Shown piece after piece: positions 1-6,579 of a stretch of DNA of 7,519 nucleotides. The position numbers and the translations under genes are program-made. The notes beneath the pieces are model-generated. The model made no database searches and had not been told where the DNA came from. It was given only the letters and a program-made list of their open reading frames with translations. Origin of the DNA: Erysipelotrichia bacterium (GTDB lineage Bacteria; Bacillota_I; Bacilli_A; RFN20; CAG-826); contig JAAZFR010000154.1 in NCBI GenBank assembly GCA_012971835.1, forward strand, positions 1 through 7,519, read 5' to 3'. Position 1 is the stretch's first letter, and every line of letters begins with the position of its first letter.

Positions 1-1676
1 ATATCGTCGGATTAGCAGCCTTGATCGAGGGTTTACCAAGACAATCAGGTCTCCATGCGGCCGGCATTATTTTAAATAATTCTCCTCTCGAGGATGTTTT
101 GCCGATTAATATCGATTTTAATGGCGATTATATCGCTGAATACGAAATGAACTATTTAGAAGAACAAGGCTTTCTAAAGATGGATATTCTCGGACTTCGC
201 AACTTATCAATCATTGATGAATGTCTGACCTTAATTAAGCAAAATCGTTCAATTGAACTAAAATATCAAGAACTACCTTTTGAGGATAAAAAGGCCATTC
301 GCATCATCAAAGATGGTCGAACAATGGGCCTTTTCCAACTCGAATCAGCGGGAATGAAAAAGGCAATCTCGACCTTAAACCCCGAATCATTTGAAGATAT
401 TGTTGCCTTATTAGCTTTGTTCCGTCCCGGACCAATGGATAATATTCCGAGTTACGCACGGCGTAAGGAGAAAAAAGAAGTAATCATTTATCCTTCCAAA
501 GCTCTCGAATCAATACTATCTTCAACGTATGGTATTATCGTCTATCAAGAACAAATTACGCAAATAGTTCGTAAAATGGCGAATTTCTCATATGGGCAAG
601 CCGATGTTTTCCGGCGAGCCATATCGAAAAAAGATAGCGCCAAACTATCGAGTCTTGAAAATGACTTTATTAGTAGTTCAATTAAGAACGGCTACAGCAA
701 AGAAGAAGCCAAGTCTGTCTTTGACTTAATCTATAAATTTGCAGATTATGGCTTTAACCGCAGCCATTCACTTTGTTATGCGGTTCTCGCTTGTCAAATG
801 GCTTATTTGAAAACATATTACGCTCCCGAATTTTACGCTTCCATTCTCGGCAGTTCTTCGGGAAGTAACGATACTAAGTTTAATGAAACGCTTAACGAAG
901 TACGTAAGATGGGGATTAGTATCCTCAATCCTGATATCAATCGTTCAACTCAAGCTTTTATCGTTAAAGATAACGCTCTTCTTTTTCCTTTATCATCAAT
1001 CAAAGGGATTCTCGGTGCCTTAGTTGATGCCATTATCAAAGAACGACTTAATAATGGTTCATTCAAAGACTTTTTCGACTTTGTCGCCCGAATGATTAAA
1101 TATAAAATTAACCAAGGGCAAATCACGAAGTTAATTGATGCTGGTGCTTTTGACAATTTTGATGTCTCGCGTTCGTCGTTGAGAGCCACAATTAACACCG
1201 CTCTACGTTACGGAGCCATGCTTTATTCTAAGGATGGACAAATGGTCATTGACTTGCCTTTTGCGAGCAAGCCACGTTACCAAGAAGCATTTGATGAACC
1301 TTTAGAAAACTTGGACCGCGAGTATGAAGTCTTAGGTTTGATGATTTCTGGTTCACCCTTAAAATACAAAATGGAGATTATTAAAAAATTCCCAATTACA
1401 ACGATTGTCGATGCAAGAGATAGTCGAGGTGCAACTTTGCAAGTTGTCGGTGTTATTCGCACCGTCCGCGTCATTAATACGCGTAATGGTACCCCGATGG
1501 CCTTTTTAAACATATATGACGATACCGGTGACATAGATGTGACAATTTTTACCAAAACATACGCTCTTTCTTATCAGTTATTGCAAAAGAAAAACATCGT
1601 GCGAATAACCGGATATATGGATCAGAAACGTGAAAATGTCTTCATTGCCAACGACATTGTCGCATTGGAGGAATAA
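1..1676 (+). CDS. dnaE: DNA polymerase III alpha subunit, DnaE (Gram-positive type), 3' part
   Basis: C-family DNA polymerase; in Bacillota DnaE works beside PolC and extends RNA primers at the fork. The gene is 5'-truncated by the window: the frame is open from base 3, and the TTG at 21 is an internal codon because the protein continues upstream (IVGLAALIEGLPR). About 557 residues are visible. Counting from the first full codon, they include the KMDILGLR motif with the third palm aspartate (D61), GLFQLES, the RPGPMDNIPSY finger region, VYQEQ near 180, FNRSHS near 252, a helix-hairpin-helix near 331-345, and an OB fold from about 477 to the end. The protein stops just after the OB fold, with no tau-binding C-terminal domain, as in Bacillus DnaE rather than E. 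coli DnaE. The PHP domain and first two catalytic aspartates lie outside the window. It ends with TAA one base before polA. Identification is firm; the Gram-positive subtype is inferred from the C-terminus. Confidence 0.96.
   Translation, partial: IVGLAALIEGLPRQSGLHAAGIILNNSPLEDVLPINIDFNGDYIAEYEMNYLEEQGFLKMDILGLRNLSIIDECLTLIKQNRSIELKYQELPFEDKKAIRIIKDGRTMGLFQLESAGMKKAISTLNPESFEDIVALLALFRPGPMDNIPSYARRKEKKEVIIYPSKALESILSSTYGIIVYQEQITQIVRKMANFSYGQADVFRRAISKKDSAKLSSLENDFISSSIKNGYSKEEAKSVFDLIYKFADYGFNRSHSLCYAVLACQMAYLKTYYAPEFYASILGSSSGSNDTKFNETLNEVRKMGISILNPDINRSTQAFIVKDNALLFPLSSIKGILGALVDAIIKERLNNGSFKDFFDFVARMIKYKINQGQITKLIDAGAFDNFDVSRSSLRATINTALRYGAMLYSKDGQMVIDLPFASKPRYQEAFDEPLENLDREYEVLGLMISGSPLKYKMEIIKKFPITTIVDARDSRGATLQVVGVIRTVRVINTRNGTPMAFLNIYDDTGDIDVTIFTKTYALSYQLLQKKNIVRITGYMDQKRENVFIANDIVALEE
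1667..1671 (+). promoter_or_regulatory. Ribosome binding site of polA inside the end of dnaE
   Basis: A perfect GGAGG lies six bases before the ATG at 1678, within the last codons of dnaE. It decides the polA start: the in-frame ATG at 1630 would add 16 residues that are not PolA-like and would overlap dnaE by 47 bases. The layout suggests translational coupling. Confidence 0.85.
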
Positions 1677-1677
1677 C

Positions 1678-4272
1678 ATGGCTAAAGTTTATGTAATAGA
1701 TGGGAATTCATTGCTCTTTCGCGCCTATTATGCGACGGCTTATGGGCCGAACGCCAAAGTTATGCGCACCAAGGACGGCATACCAACTAATGCCCTATTT
1801 GCCTTTGGCAATATGATTAATAAGATATTGACATCCTTTAAAGGCGGCGAACATATCATTGTCGGTTTTGATGTCGGAAAAAAGACATTTAGAAACGATG
1901 AATTTGAAGCGTATAAGGCCAATCGCAAACCGACTGATGCCGATTTAATAATGCAAATGCCTTTGGCGCGCGAACTATTAAAATCGCTTGGCATTTTTGT
2001 GTATGAACAAGAAGGCTATGAAGCCGATGATGTTTGTGGGACAATCGCTAAAAAGGCGAGCCGCGAAGGACACCAAGTCATTATCTATACTTCTGATCGA
2101 GACTTTTTACAGTTAATCGATAAGAATATCGCTATTCATATATTAAAAACAGGCATGTCTAATATTATGGTGATGGATGAAAAAACAATGCCTCTAGAAT
2201 TCGGAATTACTCCTGAGCAAATACCCGATTATAAAGGCTTAAGGGGAGATGCTAGTGATAACCTACCAGGTATACCTGGTATCGGAGAAAAAACAGCCGT
2301 CAAACTTCTTCAGGAATTTTCGACATTTGAAAACATTGTTGCCCAAGCATCAAATATTAAGGGCAAGGTTGGTGAAAACATCATTGCCTATCAAAAAACG
2401 GGAGAAATGTCTAAACGTCTAGCCACCATTAAAACTGATATCGATTTACCTTTTACTCTGGATGATACCTTTTATCAAGGTTATGTTTTTGACAAGATTA
2501 ATGAATTCGGTCAAAGATATGAACTTAAACAGCTTCTCAACCGCTTGCCAAGCCAATTCAAAATTGAATCAGAACGCGATATACGAATTGAATATGAGAA
2601 AATTAATTCGTGCCGCGATCTCGACTTCGGAGATGACATCGCCATATTCTTGGATATGAAAGAAGATAACTACTTTAAGACCACTTTGCTTGGTCTAGCT
2701 ATTTCAAATGGTAAGAAACATTATTATCTCTCCTATGAGGACTTAATTATTGATAGTGATTTAAAAAGGATGATGGAAGATGATAAAGTTTGCAAAACAT
2801 GTTTTGACGCTAAAGCCCTAATTGTTGCCTTTAGCCGGATAAATATTAATGTAAAAGGCATAGTCTTTGATTTATTATTAGCCTCTTATCTTCTTGATTC
2901 TACTTTGAAAAATAACGTTGATTCAATTCTTAATTATTTTGGGGTTGATGCCCACGGAAAAAACGATTCCGAGTTATCGCTTTTTGATGAGTCGAATCCC
3001 TTACGGACGACTAAAGTTGCTTATTTAACAATTAAATTGCGACCACGCGTCTTAGAAGAATTAAAAAAGCATGAAGCACTCGAACTATATCAAACAATCG
3101 AATTACCATTGGCATTAGTGCTGGCCGACATGGAAATTGAGGGTTTTCCTCTCGATGCTCAAGCCTTGAATCGTATTGGCTCCCAATATCGTGAGCGTCT
3201 TGATATTCTAACAAGCGAAATCCATGATTTAGCGGGCGAAGAACTTAATATCAATTCACCAAAGCAAGTTGCTGATTTGTTATATAACAAATTAAATCTG
3301 AAAGGCAACCGTAAAGATTCAACATCAGGCGATGCCTTAAAAAAGATTGCTAATGACCACCCAATTGTCGAAAAGATTCTTGAGTATCGCAAATACGCCA
3401 AATTAATATCAACTTACATTGATGGTTTGGTCGTTCACATTCATGAGGATGGTAAGTTACACGCTATTTTCAATCAAGCTTTGACGACAACCGGTCGTCT
3501 CTCCTCGAGTGAACCAAATCTGCAAAACATCTCAATTCGCGACGAAGAAGGTCGCTTAATTCGCCAAGCTTTTTATTACCCAGAAAGCGATTATCAAATC
3601 CTTTCCTTAGATTATTCGCAAATTGAACTGAGAATTCTCGCATCACTTAGCAAATGTCATTCTTTTATCGATGTTTTTAATCGCGATGAAGATGTTCATG
3701 CCGCCACCGCAAAGGCCATTTTTAAAACAAATAATGATAATGCACGCCGTAAAGCAAAGGCCGTTAATTTCGGAATCATTTATGGTATTTCTGACTGGGG
3801 GCTTTCCGAACAATTGGATATCGCTCCTAAAGAAGCCAAAACAATCATCGATGCTTTCTTTAATACTTACCCTGAAGTAAATGACTATTTGCAAAACGTT
3901 GTCGATCGAGCCCTTAAAGATGGGTATGTTTCAACCTTGTTCGGTCGACGTCGCTATCTTAGAGAACTATATGACAGCAATTATCAAGTGCGCGAGTTCG
4001 CTCGTCGCGCGGCAATGAATGCGCCAATACAAGGTACGGCCGCCGATTTAATTAAATTAGCGATGGTCAAGGTGCAAAAGATGTTAGAAGACAAACATTA
4101 TAAAACGAGACTCGTTTTGCAAATTCATGACGAACTACTATTTAAAGTTCATGTCGATGAAATCGAGGCTGTCCGCCAAGAGATAAGCAATATTATGGAA
4201 AATGTTATTAGTCTTGATGTTAAATTAAAAGTTGATGGTGGCGTCGGTAAATCTTGGTATGATGCCAAATAA
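1678..4272 (+). CDS. polA: DNA polymerase I (5' nuclease plus polymerase, inactive proofreading domain)
   Basis: A-family polymerase of 864 residues that removes RNA primers and fills gaps in Okazaki-fragment maturation and excision repair. Residues 1 to about 290 form the 5' nuclease, with D8 in VIDGNSLLFR, GYEADDV, SDRDF, GDASDN and the helix-hairpin-helix LPGIPGIGEKTA. The middle domain, roughly 300-470, has the 3'-5' exonuclease fold, but the DxE metal site is replaced (IAIFLDMKEDNY), as in Bacillus Pol I, so proofreading is probably absent. The polymerase domain has motif A (LDYSQIELR, D645), motif B with R690, K694, F698 and Y702 in the O-helix, and motif C (QIHDELLF, D818 and E819). 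F698 occupies the E. coli F762 position, which discriminates against dideoxynucleotides. Length matches Bacillus PolA. The start at 1678 is set by GGAGG and the typical N-terminus MAKVYVIDGN. It sits one base after dnaE and 11 bases before mutM-coaE, probably in one operon. Full length, unlike the exonuclease-only version known in mycoplasmas. Confidence 0.98.
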   Translation: MAKVYVIDGNSLLFRAYYATAYGPNAKVMRTKDGIPTNALFAFGNMINKILTSFKGGEHIIVGFDVGKKTFRNDEFEAYKANRKPTDADLIMQMPLARELLKSLGIFVYEQEGYEADDVCGTIAKKASREGHQVIIYTSDRDFLQLIDKNIAIHILKTGMSNIMVMDEKTMPLEFGITPEQIPDYKGLRGDASDNLPGIPGIGEKTAVKLLQEFSTFENIVAQASNIKGKVGENIIAYQKTGEMSKRLATIKTDIDLPFTLDDTFYQGYVFDKINEFGQRYELKQLLNRLPSQFKIESERDIRIEYEKINSCRDLDFGDDIAIFLDMKEDNYFKTTLLGLAISNGKKHYYLSYEDLIIDSDLKRMMEDDKVCKTCFDAKALIVAFSRININVKGIVFDLLLASYLLDSTLKNNVDSILNYFGVDAHGKNDSELSLFDESNPLRTTKVAYLTIKLRPRVLEELKKHEALELYQTIELPLALVLADMEIEGFPLDAQALNRIGSQYRERLDILTSEIHDLAGEELNINSPKQVADLLYNKLNLKGNRKDSTSGDALKKIANDHPIVEKILEYRKYAKLISTYIDGLVVHIHEDGKLHAIFNQALTTTGRLSSSEPNLQNISIRDEEGRLIRQAFYYPESDYQILSLDYSQIELRILASLSKCHSFIDVFNRDEDVHAATAKAIFKTNNDNARRKAKAVNFGIIYGISDWGLSEQLDIAPKEAKTIIDAFFNTYPEVNDYLQNVVDRALKDGYVSTLFGRRRYLRELYDSNYQVREFARRAAMNAPIQGTAADLIKLAMVKVQKMLEDKHYKTRLVLQIHDELLFKVHVDEIEAVRQEISNIMENVISLDVKLKVDGGVGKSWYDAK
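2264..2281. repeat. 18-bp perfect palindrome within polA
   Basis: TACCAGGTATACCTGGTA is its own reverse complement over 18 bases. It encodes the tandem Pro-Gly-Ile repeat of the helix-hairpin-helix in the PolA 5' nuclease, so codon choice in a repeated peptide probably explains it. It does not match the Bacillus LexA box as I know it. No function is assigned. Confidence 0.5.
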
Positions 4273-4275
4273 GGA
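4271..4275 (+). promoter_or_regulatory. Ribosome binding site of mutM-coaE
   Basis: AAGGA begins in the polA TAA stop and lies eight bases before the ATG at 4284. It is weaker than the polA site but well spaced. It supports the start giving MPELPEVETI, whose proline must follow the initiator Met for catalysis. Confidence 0.7.
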
Positions 4276-4283
4276 AAAAGAAT

Positions 4284-5681
4284 ATGCCAGAACTTCCTGA
4301 AGTTGAAACTATTAAAAATATTCTCGCTAATCATGTTCTTAAAAAGACGATTAGTAGTCTTAAAATAATTAATCGCAACACAATCGATGGTGACGTTTCC
4401 ACTTTTGTAAACTCACTAATTGGTAAGACGATTATCGATTTAAAAAGAATCGGAAAATTTCTTATTTTTCATCTTAATGATGAAATGATTCTTATTTCTC
4501 ATCTTCGTATGGAGGGTAAATACTTCTATTATCAACAAGATCAAGAGCAATATGACAAGCATGCGTGTGTTATTTTTTATTTTGATGATGGAAGCGTTTT
4601 AGAATATAATGACACGCGCAAATTCGGTATTATGAAGGTCGATAAAAGCGCCGAGTATCTTCGCCATCCGCCACTTTCAAAACTCGGTCCAGAACCATTT
4701 AATGTTGGTGATACCAACGCTCTTTTTGCTAAGATGAAAAGAAAATCGATTCCGATTAAAGTGCTCCTTCTTGACCAATCATTTTTATCAGGACTAGGCA
4801 ATATCTATGTCGATGAAGTTCTTTACCTGACAAGAATTCATCCCGAAACACCAGCAAAAATGTTAAGCGATGAACAATTAAAATCCATCGTAGACACGAG
4901 CGTCGATGTTTTAAAGATGGCCATTGATAGTGGCGGATCAACAATTCGCAGTTACCATCCAAGTCAAGGTATTGATGGCGGCTTTCAAACAAAACTGAAC
5001 GCTTATGGACGTCAATATTTGCCTTGTCAGCGCTGTAATCATGAAATGCGCAAAATATTTGTAGGGGGGCGAGGCACGACATTTTGCCCAAATTGCCAAA
5101 AAAATTCCTCTTTACCATATGTTTTGGGAATAACAGGACCAATTGGCTCGGGAAAATCATCTGCCACCGCCTTTTTTAAGGATCGCGGTTATCTTACGAT
5201 AAGTGGCGATACGATTGTGAGCCAACTTTATCAAAATAAAGATGTTCAAAAAGAAATTATTAAGCTGTTTGGTGAAGAAGTCATTACTTCGACATTGGAT
5301 ATTAATAAAAATTTGATTATTGCTACCATCATTGCCGATCCCAATAAAAAACGAAGACTCGAAAAATTATTGCACCCTCGAGTTGAGCAATCAGTTTTAG
5401 AATTAATCAAAAAAACGAACAAAGATCACAGAATCGCTGTTGAAATGCCTCTTCTTTTTGAATCAAAAATTGCTGATTATTGCGATGAGACATTATATGT
5501 CGATATTAAAAAGGATATTCAAAAAGAGCGGCTTGCTCACCGCCGCTTACCAGTTGAAATTTCTTTAGCCCTTAACGCCGGTTTTGACGCGAAGCACAAT
5601 AAAGAAAAAGCGACTTATATCGTTGATAATTCTTCGACTTTAGACGCTTTATATAATAAACTTCAAAAAATTATTGGCTAA
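4284..5681 (+). CDS. Fused formamidopyrimidine-DNA glycosylase / dephospho-CoA kinase (MutM-CoaE)
   Basis: One 465-residue frame holds two normally separate enzymes. Residues 1-273 are MutM (Fpg), a glycosylase/AP lyase that removes 8-oxoguanine and formamidopyrimidines. It shows the MPELPEVET start with P2 as nucleophile and E3, K58, the lesion-void triad M76, R112 and F114, an H2TH region with GLGNIYVDE (N173), and a zinc finger C248, C251, C268, C271 with R263 in GGRGT. Residues from about 279 are CoaE, which phosphorylates dephospho-CoA in the last step of CoA synthesis. It shows the P-loop GPIGSGKS (285-292), SGD at 307-309, MPLLFES at 388-394, the arginine-rich lid ERLAHRR, and IVDNS near 446-450. 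Each half is close to its family's usual length (about 274 and 195). The kinase half has no in-frame ATG or visible ribosome site near its start; only TTG at 5124 could serve. Both activities are inferred to be retained. The pairing follows the polA-mutM-coaE order of other Bacilli. The 3' end overlaps dnaI by four bases. Confidence 0.95.
   Translation: MPELPEVETIKNILANHVLKKTISSLKIINRNTIDGDVSTFVNSLIGKTIIDLKRIGKFLIFHLNDEMILISHLRMEGKYFYYQQDQEQYDKHACVIFYFDDGSVLEYNDTRKFGIMKVDKSAEYLRHPPLSKLGPEPFNVGDTNALFAKMKRKSIPIKVLLLDQSFLSGLGNIYVDEVLYLTRIHPETPAKMLSDEQLKSIVDTSVDVLKMAIDSGGSTIRSYHPSQGIDGGFQTKLNAYGRQYLPCQRCNHEMRKIFVGGRGTTFCPNCQKNSSLPYVLGITGPIGSGKSSATAFFKDRGYLTISGDTIVSQLYQNKDVQKEIIKLFGEEVITSTLDINKNLIIATIIADPNKKRRLEKLLHPRVEQSVLELIKKTNKDHRIAVEMPLLFESKIADYCDETLYVDIKKDIQKERLAHRRLPVEISLALNAGFDAKHNKEKATYIVDNSSTLDALYNKLQKIIG
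5097..5132 (+). other. MutM-CoaE fusion junction
   Basis: The codons between the last zinc ligand of MutM (C271, 5094-5096) and the conserved threonine just before the CoaE P-loop (T284) read QKNSSLPYVLGI. Normal MutM ends within one to a few residues of that cysteine. Normal CoaE starts at about the YVLGI position, so the linker is only some five residues. No stop, frameshift or Shine-Dalgarno-like stretch is visible. Confidence 0.85.
5678..5681. other. Shared, overlapping stop codons of convergent genes
   Basis: The four bases CTAA hold the mutM-coaE TAA (5679-5681, + strand) and the dnaI TAG (5680-5678, - strand). The two operons therefore meet tail to tail with a 4-base coding overlap and no intergenic DNA. 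Confidence 0.95.
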
Positions 5682-6574
5682 TATAGTGACAAACCACTTA
5701 AATCGAATTCTTCCTCACACATTTCTTTTAACAAGCGCGATAGTTGTTTAGCGCGAATCGCACCAGCTTTGCTCGTCTCATACAATTGTCCGATTTCATT
5801 GATCGTAAAATCACTGGTAAAAAAAGTTATACGCCGGTTTTTGGCGCGTTCAATTAAAATTGGCAAAACAATTGTATCGCGAACATAGTCGTTCTTATAC
5901 TCGTTACCAAAGTCATCAAAGACAAGTAATGGGACGTTCGATAGTTCGACGATGCTTCGAGCAAAGCGCTCTTTTTCATTAAAAGCCAAATCATTTAATT
6001 CTTTAATGCGATTTGTCGAATTAATAAAAGCAACTGGTTCTTTTTTGATAGCGATAAAATCATTGACGAATGTCGCCAGTAAAAATGATTTCCCAACACG
6101 ATGGCCGCCTTTAATGTAAATCCAGCGATTCGAGCCACCTTGTAACAATTGACTGAACACTTTAATAACACGATTCCGCTCTGAAGTTTTATCTAGTGTC
6201 TTTGTTGACGATTCTTTCCACTCACCCGGAAAGTCGGCATATAAATACTTACTATCAATTTCAATGCGTCTAAGAATTTTATGGCAGGGAGTAAAAGCGC
6301 GTTCAATCATGCCATTGTCATTGACGAGTTTAAGTTGTAAGTGTGGGGTTGCCTTACGGCAATTTTCGACACCAGGACATTTACGACAATAGTCATAGTC
6401 TTCTTTGAAGGCAATAAACTTTGAAATGTTTTCGCGCACCATTTTAACAGTTGGATTCAAGGTTTGCTTAATAATCTCGTAAACCTCGACATCGCCGCGT
6501 AGTTCCTCGAGCATTTCATCAATATATTGATCGAGTTCCGTTTTTTCAAAAGGCGGGAGTTTTATTTTTTCCAT
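5678..6574 (-). CDS. dnaI: Primosomal protein DnaI, helicase loader ATPase
   Basis: AAA+ ATPase of 298 residues that, in Bacillus, binds the replicative helicase (DnaC in B. subtilis naming) and loads it on DNA with DnaB and DnaD. The N-terminal helicase-interaction part (1 to about 110) carries C63, C66, C72, H78 and C97. The B. subtilis protein binds zinc there through three Cys and one His; C63, C66 and C97 have the spacing I recall, with H78 as the likely fourth ligand. The ATPase part has Walker A GGHRVGKS (156-163), Walker B LLVFDDFGNE (216-225), a sensor-1 region FFTSD (251-255), and a likely arginine finger at R280 in KQLSRLLKEM. Length is near that of B. subtilis DnaI (about 311). 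The ATG is preceded by AAGGA and lies five bases after dnaB, so the two are co-transcribed. The stop overlaps the convergent mutM-coaE stop. Family assignment is strong; the zinc ligands are inferred. Confidence 0.95.
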   Translation of the reverse strand: MEKIKLPPFEKTELDQYIDEMLEELRGDVEVYEIIKQTLNPTVKMVRENISKFIAFKEDYDYCRKCPGVENCRKATPHLQLKLVNDNGMIERAFTPCHKILRRIEIDSKYLYADFPGEWKESSTKTLDKTSERNRVIKVFSQLLQGGSNRWIYIKGGHRVGKSFLLATFVNDFIAIKKEPVAFINSTNRIKELNDLAFNEKERFARSIVELSNVPLLVFDDFGNEYKNDYVRDTIVLPILIERAKNRRITFFTSDFTINEIGQLYETSKAGAIRAKQLSRLLKEMCEEEFDLSGLSLY

Positions 6575-6579
6575 GCTCG

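Noticed and set aside
1630..1677. Upstream in-frame ATG that would lengthen PolA by 16 residues
   Set aside because: It overlaps dnaE, encodes residues unlike any PolA N-terminus, and the strong GGAGG is placed for the ATG at 1678.
2462..2659. Short + strand open frame inside polA
   Set aside because: It is out of frame within a continuous, conserved PolA coding region and shows no recognisable domain.
4756..5160. 134-codon open frame on the - strand opposite mutM-coaE
   Set aside because: It lies wholly opposite a well-identified gene with conserved motifs, resembles no family I know, and has no convincing ribosome site; judged a shadow frame.
5685..5698. Small inverted repeat AGTGACAAACCACT as a bidirectional terminator
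   Set aside because: The stem is only 4-5 bp with a wobble, it lies in dnaI codons, and the nearest T run on the - strand is too far away.
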